From a virus: a stretch of 39,950 bases of DNA. Location: IMG/VR virus record IMGVR_UViG_3300034101_004341, positions 1-39,950 of that record; one strand, 5' to 3'. The translations under genes and the position numbers were made by a program. Shown here piece by piece: positions 16,807 through 24,837 of this stretch. The notes under the pieces were generated by a model, which worked only from the letters and a program-made list of their open reading frames with translations, was not told the DNA's origin and did no database searches. The stretch's first letter is position 1. Every line of letters starts with the position of its first letter.

Positions 16807-17577
16807 TTAAGGCCCACGGCCACGTAAATTTGCTAATTCGTTTAACGATTCGCTAAGTTGCTCTACAGCATTTAAAATTGGCTGAGTTCTAGCTATTTCT
16901 CGCTCTATACGTTGTCTAGCTCTACCCTGCAAATCATCTAGTACTTTATCTCCTGTACTCTCCTCAGGAAGCCCTTCTACCCCTTGGGTTAATTCTCGAG
17001 TGCTTGTTAGTCCACGTGCTACGCCTACACCATTACCTACTTTTTCTGAAACCCAATATTGATAAGCTATATTGGCTGTTACGTCTTGTACTGCCCCGGA
17101 TCCTGTCATATTAAAGTTTATAGGTCCGACGTTTGTCACGAAACAACCTAATAAATTATAAGTTATTATTGGGTTTAATTTGTCGTCGAGTAAAGCTAGA
17201 GTAATTTTATATTTTTGTAAATCTCGAGGCCTTAAAAACCCTGCAGATGTTTCTTGATCGAAAGTGTCCTCCATGGACTTTTCAAAAAGTTTTCTAAGAT
17301 TATAATCTTGCGAACAATAAAAAGTCGCGGTCCAATTACTAGAACTATCGAACATTACATCTCCGGGTATATTAAAATTTAACCCCATAAAAGCAGCATT
17401 TTGCACGGCAATACTCTTACCGGGCAACGTTGCAGTTTTAAGAAATACTAAATCCTTTTCTTCAATTTGATCTATACCGTTTACAATAAAACTTATTATT
17501 CTCAATTGATAATCTCTTGCAAAATTACGGGTACTGGCTTGCTGGTAAAAGTCTTGTATTGTCTGATTAATTGCCAT
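16807..17577 (-). CDS. Tail tube-like protein (gp19 family) with C-terminal extension
   Basis: 256 residues. It starts INQTIQDFYQQASTRNFARDYQLRIISF, almost the same as the major tube protein (TIQDFYRVAQTRGFSRDFMMRVTSI). It then has NAAFMGLNFNIPGDV, SNWTATFYCSQDYNLRKLFEKSM, YNLLGCFVTNVGPINFN, and AYQYWVSE, the family's ordered blocks. About 70 extra residues after 190 are Arg/Glu-rich, helical and likely exposed (RQRIEREIARTQPILNAVEQLSESLNELANL). This extension suggests a non-polymerising tube relative, perhaps capping or contacting the baseplate or neck. TAAGTATT lies 7 bases before the ATG. Confidence 0.7.
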   Translation of the reverse strand: MAINQTIQDFYQQASTRNFARDYQLRIISFIVNGIDQIEEKDLVFLKTATLPGKSIAVQNAAFMGLNFNIPGDVMFDSSSNWTATFYCSQDYNLRKLFEKSMEDTFDQETSAGFLRPRDLQKYKITLALLDDKLNPIITYNLLGCFVTNVGPINFNMTGSGAVQDVTANIAYQYWVSEKVGNGVGVARGLTSTRELTQGVEGLPEESTGDKVLDDLQGRARQRIEREIARTQPILNAVEQLSESLNELANLRGRGP

Positions 17578-17584
17578 GTTCTAT

Positions 17585-17592
17585 AATACTTA
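17585..17592 (-). promoter_or_regulatory. TAAGTATT leader motif before a tube-like gene
   Basis: Minus strand AATAAGTATTATAGAAC precedes the ATG at 17577. Same core and similar spacing as at 18801-18808 and 14247-14254. Confidence 0.25.
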
Positions 17593-17599
17593 TTAACGA

Positions 17600-18133
17600 T
17601 TATATTGTATTGTCTGAAATAACGTATTGAAAGGCTAGATTGACAGAGCAGGTTGCTAATTCGCCCCCGTTTCCGACTGAAAAACCCATAGAGCCAATTC
17701 CAACAGGGTAACATCCAACTAATTTGTAATTTCTTATTTCTTTTAAATAACTATCAAGCAATACAAATTCTATATCTGATAGAGAAGTAGTATTAATATG
17801 TTTATGCTCGTCAAATGTTTGACGACTCCAAGATTCTAATATATCTCTTAAAACAAATTGAGAATCACAATAAAACGTTACTGACCAGCTAGTACTCTCA
17901 GGGTAACTAGAAGTCATAGGTACGTTAAAATCAAATGCCTTAAAACTTACTGAAGAGTAAGAAATATTACGGGAAGGTATAGTACCGCCTTGAGCGTATA
18001 TTAATAAGTCACTATTATTTTCATTAAATACCCCGGTAATGTTTTTTATACGAAAAGTATTAGTACGAGCAAAACTACGTGTTACTGCCGTCTGGTAAAA
18101 ATCTTTTATTCCGTATCCTTGGGGTGGGGCCAT
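17600..18133 (-). CDS. Tail tube-like protein (gp19 family), 177 aa
   Basis: It begins with IKDFYQTAVTRSFARTNTFRIKNI (about 8-31), the same opening as the other tube genes, followed by SSVSFKAFDFNVPMTSSYPESTSWSVTFYCDSQFVLRDILESW, a charged loop (DEHKHINTTSL), YKLVGCYPVGIGSMGF, and CSVNLAFQYVISD. Length and block order match tail tube subunits. It is the first gene after the terminator that follows the presumed major tube gene, so it should be expressed at a lower level or from its own promoter. Its leader contains TTCAAGTATTAAGTATATTAA, two overlapping TAAGTAT-like motifs. It is probably a minor tube or tube-end protein; a redundant second tube subunit is the alternative. Confidence 0.7.
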   Translation of the reverse strand: MAPPQGYGIKDFYQTAVTRSFARTNTFRIKNITGVFNENNSDLLIYAQGGTIPSRNISYSSVSFKAFDFNVPMTSSYPESTSWSVTFYCDSQFVLRDILESWSRQTFDEHKHINTTSLSDIEFVLLDSYLKEIRNYKLVGCYPVGIGSMGFSVGNGGELATCSVNLAFQYVISDNTI

Positions 18134-18138
18134 TTAAT

Positions 18139-18146
18139 ATACTTAA
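18139..18146 (-). promoter_or_regulatory. TAAGTATA leader motif after the tube terminator
   Basis: Minus strand CAAGTATTAAGTATATTAA lies between the terminator (18157-18186) and the ATG at 18133, a position where a new promoter would be needed to express the downstream minor tail genes. Confidence 0.3.
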
Positions 18147-18156
18147 TACTTGAACA

Positions 18157-18186
18157 ATAAAAAAGCCTCACTTTCGCGAGGCTTTT
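18157..18186 (-). terminator. Strong rho-independent terminator after the major tube gene
   Basis: On the minus strand AAAAGCCTCGC pairs with GTGAGGCTTTT around a GAAA tetraloop (one G-U pair) and is followed by a run of T (CTTTTTTATT). It lies within the 86-base gap between 18133 and 18220 and would end transcripts of the sheath-tube pair. The rest of the gap holds only the downstream leader motif. Confidence 0.9.
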
Positions 18187-18219
18187 GTTGCAAACTATAA
18201 TTTAAAGCACTACAGACTA

Positions 18220-18792
18220 TTAAAGCTGTATTCCAATATTAACCTGAAGAGACGACTGTGTTACGAAGTTAACGTGTCTCCAGTAATGGTAAGCTAACGT
18301 TGCAGAGAAGGTAGTAGGAGCCCCTGCACCGGTGGCGTCATAACCTTCAATAGCACCTAAGCCTACAATATAAACACCAAATAGTCTATAAACGTTGACT
18401 ACATTTTGTTTATCATCAAGCTGCTCTAGTTGAATAACTTTATCAGTACCACGTGTGTAAAGATCGCCTGTACTGGTTGCGTCATCAAACACTCCGTTAA
18501 TTTGCCAATTTTCTAATTTACTGCGAATAATGCCTCTTAAGTCATTACGGAACGTGACGCTCCAACTTTCAGACCCCGGGTACGTAACAGTACCAGGGGT
18601 GTTGAAGTTTAGACCCATATAAGGCACGGCTTGATTGGTGATCTGACGGTTCGGAAGCTGTTTTGTAGTTATATATACAAAATCATTTTCGTTGAACGTG
18701 TCTTCTCCTATAGAGGTAACACGCATCATAAAGTCACGTGAAAAACCTCTGGTCTGTGCTACTCTGTAGAAATCTTGAATTGTTTGTGACAT
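18220..18792 (-). CDS. Major tail tube protein (gp19-like)
   Basis: 190 residues with the full tube pattern: TIQDFYRVAQTRGFSRDFMMRVTSI (4-28), FVYITTKQLPNRQI, PYMGLNFNTPGTVTYPGSESWSVTFRNDLRGIIRSKLENW, YRLFGVYIVGLGAIEGYD, and FSATLAYHYWRHVNF. T4 gp19 has 163 residues. Hexameric rings of this protein form the inner tube through which DNA passes. I choose it as the major subunit among five relatives because it directly follows the sheath gene (21-base gap), is the most compact, and is followed by a strong terminator that isolates sheath and tube at high level. The upstream leader ACCTAAGTATTTAAACAAT is shared with the tape-measure gene. Confidence 0.85.
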   Translation of the reverse strand: MSQTIQDFYRVAQTRGFSRDFMMRVTSIGEDTFNENDFVYITTKQLPNRQITNQAVPYMGLNFNTPGTVTYPGSESWSVTFRNDLRGIIRSKLENWQINGVFDDATSTGDLYTRGTDKVIQLEQLDDKQNVVNVYRLFGVYIVGLGAIEGYDATGAGAPTTFSATLAYHYWRHVNFVTQSSLQVNIGIQL

Positions 18793-18800
18793 ATTGTTTA

Positions 18801-18808
18801 AATACTTA
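18801..18808 (-). promoter_or_regulatory. TAAGTATT leader motif before the major tube gene
   Basis: Minus strand ACCTAAGTATTTAAACAAT precedes the ATG at 18792. The first 14 bases are identical to the leader of the tape-measure gene. Lies in the 21-base gap after the sheath stop codon. Confidence 0.35.
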
Positions 18809-18813
18809 GGTTA

Positions 18814-21198
18814 TTAAGCTTGTAAAAGCTCGTTAAAGTCTTGAGAAGTTTTGGTTGCATAGAAATTTACTAAGATAAACTCAGCAGTACGTACTGGTTT
18901 AATATAAATGTCGACCACCATTGTGTTATCGTCAATTACATTAGCAGTATTGTTTGTTTCATTGCATACAATGAGATAATCGTAAAGACCTTGTGTATTT
19001 TTAGCTGTTTCAAAGAGAGGGGACAGAGTATTTACCGTGCGACTACGTGTGAATGTAGTGTTAGGTTCGAATACAAAGTATCTCATTGTGCGTAGGGTAG
19101 CCTTTTCCAGATAAAGGAATAGACGGCGTACGTTAATGCGATCAAATGCACTCGGAGCTTTTAGTAAGGTCTTTTGACCGAATACTGTATAGCCTTCGTT
19201 AGGGAAGAACACTACAGGATTTAGAGAGATCTTATAAAGCAAGTCACGCTGTTTCTGCTGCGGGTTAACACCTAGATCAGTTAAGCCGTTAATAACGCCA
19301 CGAGTTAGACCAGCTGGTGCAACCCATGGGTATGATAGAGCGTCACTAGCTGTCATCATTGCTGCAGCATAACCAGAGAACGGTACCCATACATTCTTTG
19401 AAGTAAAGATATCGTTAATCTTGGCCCAGTTTGCATAAGCTGTAGCATAGCTTGTATTGTATGCTGTATAGCTATTGCGTAATGGCCAATATATGTTTTG
19501 GGAGAAGTTCTTTGACTTATCGTCAAGGGTCTTATAATTTTCCCCGGTAACGAAAATCTGACGTAGTGGGTCAGAAATGAATAAGCAATCCTTACGACGG
19601 TTTCTTGTAAAGCTTTCAAACTGAGCGGTAATAGTATTCCAGTTATCAAGTAATACACTTGTTGTTACTGGGTTACCGTTCGAAGCTGTAAGAGCGTTAA
19701 CGTAACTTTGTAGGGTAGCACTTACAACTGTATCGTCGAAGTCTGCTGTGCCCGCTGCAACTGTTGTTGCAGCAATTGTTGAAAGACCGCCGTCGACTAC
19801 TAGATCAATGTCAACTACATCAGTATTTTCAGCTAGATTAAGAACGTAATCAAGCTTTGTGCTTACAGTACCAATAACTTTATTTTGATTGGTTGGTAGA
19901 GTTTCTGCATAGGTACCAACTGCATATAGGTTATTAGCTGGTTTAAAGGAGCCTACGGTGAGATAAGCAGAAGCTTGAGTATAGAATGTGTAGTCCGGAT
20001 CTGCGCTAGTAGAATTAGTAATAGTAGAGATTGTTGTATCCTTAAAGACTCTTACTCTCTTTGTTGAATTACCATTTGCATCCAGCCATACAGTCTTATC
20101 AGAAATGTTTGGATTTACTAATACTTGCAGATTGTTTGAATTGTCATTTGTAGCGGTCTGCAAGAAGAATGAAATTGGCTGACCACCTTGTTGATCCTGT
20201 ACAGTGCGTTGACTATAAAGAGATCCGGTATAACCTTCCTGTAGAACATACTGTAAAGTAGTAGTAGTTGGTGAGAAAGGAGAAGGACGTACACGGAAAA
20301 GTGATAAGATTAATGTATCACTATAACCTGATGCTGCGATATTGAATGTAGGAAGATCTTCAACGTCTTTGGATAAGCTGTTAATATTTGAAGTATATGT
20401 AGCGCTTAACGAGAAACCAATACGGTTATCAGGTATAAAAGTATAATTTTGATTAGAAGCTAAAGCATTGTCTGAGAAGTAGTTTGAGCCTACTGACCAA
20501 ATATGGCCTGCATCATCATAGTCGGTAGCAGGGTTATTACTGTAACTATCTCCAATATTGAGGTAGTAACCTTCAAACTTTTCGTTAATAGTGGTCTTGG
20601 CTTTGTTAAGTACGATTAAACCTGCAGCACTTAAGGAGTTTAATGCTCCGTTACCGGAAACAATAAAACTACTTAAACCAACGTTACCGGTAGTTGCCTT
20701 CCAGGTAAAATTACCCTGGGCAATACTTTGATATTGGGTTTCGGTAAGCTTTACCAGGGCAGGCTCTCCGAAATAGTAACCTTGAGCAGAGCTTAATGGA
20801 ACAGTACCCGCTACTGCACCGGAAGCAGGGTAGGTCGAAATTTCACTAGCAGCAGGAACTGCAACTACTGGATAAGCAAGAGCGCTGTATTCGCTAGCTG
20901 TACCTTCGCCACCTGCGGCGCCGTAAGGCAAGCGGGCGACTTTTACAGTAGGATTGCCACCGTTAGTAAGAAGCTGTCTTACTGTGTAATAAAAATAGCG
21001 TTCAGCCGCATTGGTTGGTGTGCCGTAGATTTGTTCGAAATCTGTAAGAGAGGTGAGCTCAACAATCTCATAAGTAGGGCCCTGAGGGGCAAAACCTGTG
21101 ATAAGCACATTTGTGCCGGCTGGTGTAATTGCTCTTGTAGAAAGATCGATTTCACGAACTTCTACACCTGGGGAATTAATAGTGCGTACGTTTGCCAT
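18814..21198 (-). CDS. Contractile tail sheath protein (gp18-like)
   Basis: 794 residues. The start NSPGVEVREIDLSTRAI is the diagnostic N terminus of T4-type sheath proteins (SPGVE.(K/R)EID). It continues with NVLITGFAPQGPTYEIVELTSLTDFEQIYG and the YFYYTVRQLLTNGGNPTVKVARL segment. A large variable beta-rich middle (about 100-520) follows. The conserved C-terminal half includes RKDCLFISDP, NVWVPFSGYAAAMMTASDA, YPWVAPAGLTRGVINGL, NPVVFFPNEGYTVFGQKTLL, INVRRLFLYLEKATLRTMRYFVFEPN, and the final DIYIKPVRTAEFILVNFYAT. It is longer than T4 gp18 (659) because of the middle insert. It polymerises around the tube and contracts on infection. Clear first gene of the sheath-tube unit; leader AATAGTATTACCTACT. 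Confidence 0.95.
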   Translation of the reverse strand: MANVRTINSPGVEVREIDLSTRAITPAGTNVLITGFAPQGPTYEIVELTSLTDFEQIYGTPTNAAERYFYYTVRQLLTNGGNPTVKVARLPYGAAGGEGTASEYSALAYPVVAVPAASEISTYPASGAVAGTVPLSSAQGYYFGEPALVKLTETQYQSIAQGNFTWKATTGNVGLSSFIVSGNGALNSLSAAGLIVLNKAKTTINEKFEGYYLNIGDSYSNNPATDYDDAGHIWSVGSNYFSDNALASNQNYTFIPDNRIGFSLSATYTSNINSLSKDVEDLPTFNIAASGYSDTLILSLFRVRPSPFSPTTTTLQYVLQEGYTGSLYSQRTVQDQQGGQPISFFLQTATNDNSNNLQVLVNPNISDKTVWLDANGNSTKRVRVFKDTTISTITNSTSADPDYTFYTQASAYLTVGSFKPANNLYAVGTYAETLPTNQNKVIGTVSTKLDYVLNLAENTDVVDIDLVVDGGLSTIAATTVAAGTADFDDTVVSATLQSYVNALTASNGNPVTTSVLLDNWNTITAQFESFTRNRRKDCLFISDPLRQIFVTGENYKTLDDKSKNFSQNIYWPLRNSYTAYNTSYATAYANWAKINDIFTSKNVWVPFSGYAAAMMTASDALSYPWVAPAGLTRGVINGLTDLGVNPQQKQRDLLYKISLNPVVFFPNEGYTVFGQKTLLKAPSAFDRINVRRLFLYLEKATLRTMRYFVFEPNTTFTRSRTVNTLSPLFETAKNTQGLYDYLIVCNETNNTANVIDDNTMVVDIYIKPVRTAEFILVNFYATKTSQDFNELLQA

Positions 21199-21248
21199 AG
21201 TAGGTAATACTATTATTTACTATTTTTAGACTTGATTTTTGCTTTTTT

Positions 21249-21827
21249 TTATAACAATTTGACATCTAGCTGCCCAAAAACAAACGTAAAAGAAGATTCA
21301 ATTTGTTCCCCGTCTCTATAGCTATAGCCGATTTCCCCTAAACCTGTGATAAACGCCCCGGAGTAATCAAATTGTATTTTTTTATTATTATACTCGTCCA
21401 ATCCGTATACTGTTATATTGGTTTTATAGCTTGTAGTGGTGTTGCCATCTGGATCTGGAATATTGCTAAAATTATATGAACTGTTTTTACTATCATTAAT
21501 TAAATTAAGCCATTTCCACAAAACCCACCAATTACTATAATAGTTGTCTATAGTAAAATTAACAGTTACCGCACCATAGGCCGGTCTTGCATAACTAGTA
21601 AATTTAGCGCCTTGTCCGCCGTACGGTGTATCTACTTCTGGTATAGCAATTGTAGGTACAACACTTCCGTAGACTGAATACTGTAGACTATCTAGATTTA
21701 GATAGTCAGTATTTCTATCTCCAGGACTAACTTTATTAATCTCTTTAAGTACGTTCGGTAAATTTAAGACAAGCAGAAACTTGTCTTTTCTATTTTTATT
21801 AAGAATCGATTGCTGAATAGCGCTCAT
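21249..21827 (-). CDS. Tail tube-like protein upstream of the sheath (gp19 family)
   Basis: 192 residues. The opening IQQSILNKNRKDKFLLVLNLPNVLKEI differs from the TIQDFY group. The core keeps the family order: SVYGSVVPTIAIPEVDTPYGGQGAKFTSYARPAYGAVTVNFTIDNYYSNWWVLWKWLNLI, KTNITVYGLDEYNNKKIQFDYSGAFITGLGEIGYS, and ESSFTFVFGQLDVKL. The pattern (conserved W, Y and G near the middle, F.GAF..GLG in the last third) suggests a tube-like protein of the neck or tube terminus. It overlaps the upstream gene by four bases (ATGA) and is separated from the sheath by 50 bases without a hairpin. Fifth member of the tube-like set in this window. Confidence 0.6.
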   Translation of the reverse strand: MSAIQQSILNKNRKDKFLLVLNLPNVLKEINKVSPGDRNTDYLNLDSLQYSVYGSVVPTIAIPEVDTPYGGQGAKFTSYARPAYGAVTVNFTIDNYYSNWWVLWKWLNLINDSKNSSYNFSNIPDPDGNTTTSYKTNITVYGLDEYNNKKIQFDYSGAFITGLGEIGYSYRDGEQIESSFTFVFGQLDVKLL

Positions 21828-23764
21828 TCATTAATTTTATTGGCTCTTTCAATAGGGGTATTTCTTGAAGAAGATTTAAAATTATTTATAGCTCTATTAA
21901 AAGCACTATAAAATTCATTTACCGGAGTTACGTTTTTCATTGGCCCCTTCGTTCTCGGTGTTTTTGCAGGTACAATTTGACCACCCGGGGAAGGTACTAA
22001 AGCAGTAGATGGTTCAATAGCAAGTTGCTGTTCCGGCTCTGCTTGTGGCGCTTGTTTTGGTTGTTCCCCGCTAGCATGCTGCACAATTGCTTGAGCTTGA
22101 GCTTCTGCTTGATTAATTATTTGTACAACCTGTTCTGGGCTTTTTGAAGAAGCAGCTTCTAGCGCTTCTTTAAGACGTGCTTCAAGTTCTTTTATTTCTC
22201 TATTAAGAGCTGCTCTTTCTCTTGCCAATGCTTTTTGGCTAGGGTCATTTCCTTTCACTTTTTGCGCACCGCCACCCCCACCCCCGCCACCGCCGCCCCC
22301 TCCGCCTCCTCCTCCACCACCACCGCCTCCTCCACCGCCTCCGCCTTCAGGTATAGGGTTAGAAGGTGCAGTAACCGTTTGAGCTGCTGCATTTGCAGTA
22401 GCTACAGCTCGATTAAGAACTTGTACAATTTGTCGAGTGTTATTATTTTGAGCAGCTCTACGTGCTTGTTCAAGCATTGTTCTTAAAGATTGTACTCGTT
22501 GGCGGAGTTCTGTTAATTGTTGCTGCGTTATAATCGCGCGTTTTCTGCCATAACCACCTCCGCCGCCTCCACCACCTCCGCCTCCACCTCCGCCCCCGCC
22601 TCCACCGTGTACACTTATATTTATACCACCCGGGCCATAACCACCCGGGCCATAACCACCCGGGCCTGGTCCAGGGCCTGGCGTCGGGCTGGGTGGGTTG
22701 CCGGAATAACCGCCAGATAAACTACCTGTGCCGGTTCCACCACCACCACCCCCACCACCAAATCTATTAAGAGCTGCCTTAATTAAAGGCACAACTGCAG
22801 TACCTGCGGGCCCAAATGCGATAGCTCCGATAGCAGCCCAAGGACCGTATTTACCTACCCATTTACTTAAACGGCCAAGAGCTCCGGCTCCTATAGTCTT
22901 TACCCCGCTCCAGGTATCTTTTGCTACTTTTTCTAGACCTCTTCCGAGACTTTTTGCGCCACGACCAAGACTTCTAGCTGCGCTGCTAGCAGCATTTTTT
23001 ATACCTTGCCAGACACCCTCTTCGTGAGTATTTTCATCAAATAAATAGAGGTCTTGATATGCTTCAAGTAAAACTTTCGGGGAGTATATTTCATTAACAT
23101 GCTCTGTAATAATATTTGTGTCTCCATTAGAATCAACAAATTCTTGTAGTTTTCTTATAGAGACTATATCCCCAGTTTCATAAAAATGTTTTACACATTC
23201 ATTAATAATAATTTCTTCTATAGTAGTTTCACCAACAGGGGTAGAAGAAGAATATTTTTTTATGATTTGATTAATTGCATTTGTATCATTAGTACTAGCT
23301 GCTTGCTGTAATTCAGCTAAAGCTTTAGGATTTGTTTTAGCAATTTGCTGTACAAGAGTGTCAATTACTGAAGGTAATTCGTTTTGCGGAATTTGCTGGG
23401 CAGCTTGCTGTATAGTTTCAGTGCCTTGTTGAGCTGGCTGCTGACCAGCCTGCTGAGCAGGGGCTGCTTGCTGAGCTTGAGCTGGAGCTGCTTGTTGAGG
23501 TGCTTGCTGTGCTGGTTGCTGGGCAGGGGCTGCTTGTTGGGCTGGTTGTTGAGCTTGAGCCGGAGCTGCTTGCTGGGCAGGCTGCTGAGCCGGAACTGCT
23601 TGTTGAGCTGGTTGGGCAGCAGGAGCAGGAGCACCTGAAGCAACTGGTGCTTCAGTCAGATAACTTTCAACTAAAGAACTAATATAACTATAATTTTGCT
23701 CCGCCATCCAGTTTTGGAATCTAGCAAGCTCATATTTCTCTTGAAGAGGGCCCAAGTTTTTCAT
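21824..23764 (-). CDS. Low-complexity Ala/Gln/Pro- and poly-Gly protein, possible packaged or structural protein
   Basis: 646 residues, family not recognised. Residues 1-38 are an amphipathic helix ending SYLTE, followed by APVASG: L-T-E before A fits the T4 prohead protease rule ((L/I)-x-E, then A/G/S). About 40-118 is Ala/Gln/Pro repeat (PAQQ, QAAPAQ). About 120-255 is a folded-looking helical part (ELPSVIDTLVQQIAKTN). About 255-340 has LGRGAKSLGRGLEKV and a hydrophobic YGPWAAIGAIAFGPAGTAVVPLI. The rest is Gly tracts (about 9, then 18, then 26 Gly), coiled-coil segments (TELRQRVQSLRTMLEQARRA; LARERAALNREIKELEARL), and a basic tail. It overlaps the tube-like gene by four bases and follows the nucleotidyltransferase by 3. 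Confidence 0.7.
   Translation of the reverse strand: MKNLGPLQEKYELARFQNWMAEQNYSYISSLVESYLTEAPVASGAPAPAAQPAQQAVPAQQPAQQAAPAQAQQPAQQAAPAQQPAQQAPQQAAPAQAQQAAPAQQAGQQPAQQGTETIQQAAQQIPQNELPSVIDTLVQQIAKTNPKALAELQQAASTNDTNAINQIIKKYSSSTPVGETTIEEIIINECVKHFYETGDIVSIRKLQEFVDSNGDTNIITEHVNEIYSPKVLLEAYQDLYLFDENTHEEGVWQGIKNAASSAARSLGRGAKSLGRGLEKVAKDTWSGVKTIGAGALGRLSKWVGKYGPWAAIGAIAFGPAGTAVVPLIKAALNRFGGGGGGGGTGTGSLSGGYSGNPPSPTPGPGPGPGGYGPGGYGPGGINISVHGGGGGGGGGGGGGGGGGGYGRKRAIITQQQLTELRQRVQSLRTMLEQARRAAQNNNTRQIVQVLNRAVATANAAAQTVTAPSNPIPEGGGGGGGGGGGGGGGGGGGGGGGGGGAQKVKGNDPSQKALARERAALNREIKELEARLKEALEAASSKSPEQVVQIINQAEAQAQAIVQHASGEQPKQAPQAEPEQQLAIEPSTALVPSPGGQIVPAKTPRTKGPMKNVTPVNEFYSAFNRAINNFKSSSRNTPIERANKINE
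22268..22345 (-). repeat. Poly-glycine tract, 26 Gly codons
   Basis: Twenty-six consecutive glycine codons on the minus strand using GGT, GGC, GGA and GGG in a mixed order, bounded by a Glu codon and Ala-Gln. The mixed codons mean selection keeps the amino-acid run rather than a slipping DNA repeat. Confidence 0.9.
22553..22606 (-). repeat. Poly-glycine tract, 18 Gly codons
   Basis: Eighteen consecutive glycine codons between His and Tyr, again with mixed codons. A shorter third tract lies near 22735-22760. Confidence 0.9.
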
Positions 23765-23767
23765 GTG

Positions 23768-24817
23768 TTAATATTTACGTAAATAGTAGCTATTTGTTTG
23801 AGAATTAAATCCAATCTCTATGTTGCTTGTACTTAATTTGCGTGGCAGTTTGGATCTATCTAAGTTGTAACGGTTAATTATTTCTTCTGCCTTTGCATTA
23901 GATATAGGTGTTATAGAATTATGTTGTTCTTTCTTTCTATGAATAACATCAATATCATCTCCGAGTTTATGCATTTGCGCGACGACCCCTATACTCTTTC
24001 TATTTGGATCTGTTAAGCGCCTATCCCAGGATCCCATTTTTCTATGATGCGGTCCGCGTTTTGTCGACATTTTTAAAAAATTCTTAAACGTGTCAACCAT
24101 TTCTTTCTGAACACTATCTAGAGAAAGCTCTTGGTCTTTTTTAGCAAGAACCCCTTTTACTAACCTTTCCACGTCTCCGGATCTTCTAAGCTCTTTAAAA
24201 GCTAGATTCTCAGGGGAAAATTCTCCGCCTTTCTCTAAGCCTACCTTACGAAAGTTTAAAAATTTTTCTTTAGCTTTTTCAGCACACTCTACATCGCAAT
24301 CCGGGGTGAGAGCAAAATTAATCATGTCAAGCATTGCCTGTTTTTTCTTATTAACCTGTTCAACATCTATATTTGCTTTCTCTTTTGTTGGCTTAGGTTC
24401 GGTTATCCATTCATTATTCTTTAACGAATATACCCCTGTAGAATGATGTGGCTCGGACATATCCTGCACATATAATTCAACATCATACCCTTTAATTGTT
24501 ATATCTCTAGTTGTATTCCAAACTGTTTTTTTAGCATTGAAATAGTCTTTCAATAATTCTTTATCGGCATTATATGTATCGTAATCTGTAATAATATGTA
24601 GATCGAAATCACTATATTTGGTATAATTGTAATTAGCTAGCGATCCAGTTAAAGTAATATCCTCTATATCAACATCTACATCTATAAATTCTAAGAAAGC
24701 TTCTGCTATCTCTAAAAGTTTATCTTTAATTTCTGGCTTAAGAGTTTTGTTTATCCATATTTGTGGATTAAGTTCAGTATGAAACTCATAGGTTAAGTCT
24801 TTTGCAGACGGCAGCAT
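23768..24817 (-). CDS. Pol-beta-superfamily nucleotidyltransferase, 349 aa
   Basis: Residues 54-75 read ITLTGSLANYNYTKYSDFDLHI, the GS...D-x-D signature of Pol-beta-type nucleotidyltransferases, with G58-S59, D70 and D72. YDVELYV near 111-117 supplies the likely third acid on the next strand. The remainder is helical and charged, with KMSTKRGPHHRKMGSWDRR (basic, possibly nucleic-acid-binding) and a C-terminal Tyr-rich end. Such enzymes transfer a nucleotide to RNA, a protein or a small molecule; the acceptor is unknown. I chose the ATG at 24817 because the frame's earlier start (24871) would run through the divergent gene's start; from 24817 the protein begins MLPSAKDL, 20 bases from that gene's start. 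Confidence 0.7.
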   Translation of the reverse strand: MLPSAKDLTYEFHTELNPQIWINKTLKPEIKDKLLEIAEAFLEFIDVDVDIEDITLTGSLANYNYTKYSDFDLHIITDYDTYNADKELLKDYFNAKKTVWNTTRDITIKGYDVELYVQDMSEPHHSTGVYSLKNNEWITEPKPTKEKANIDVEQVNKKKQAMLDMINFALTPDCDVECAEKAKEKFLNFRKVGLEKGGEFSPENLAFKELRRSGDVERLVKGVLAKKDQELSLDSVQKEMVDTFKNFLKMSTKRGPHHRKMGSWDRRLTDPNRKSIGVVAQMHKLGDDIDVIHRKKEQHNSITPISNAKAEEIINRYNLDRSKLPRKLSTSNIEIGFNSQTNSYYLRKY

Positions 24818-24821
24818 AGTA

Positions 24822-24835
24822 AGTAAATATTTACT
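24822..24835. promoter_or_regulatory. 14-bp perfect palindrome between divergent starts
   Basis: AGTAAATATTTACT is its own reverse complement and fills the 20-base gap between the divergent starts at 24817 (-) and 24838 (+). It presents AGTAAATA on each strand, one or two changes from the T4 late element TATAAATA. It could be a divergent promoter core giving nearly leaderless messages, or a repressor site. Confidence 0.35.
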
Positions 24836-24837
24836 GA

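Noticed and set aside
22235-23682. Plus-strand open frames opposite the poly-Gly and Ala/Gln/Pro gene
   Set aside because: Their proteins are mirror low-complexity (poly-Pro, Leu/Ser runs) created by the antisense of Gly and Gln/Ala codons.
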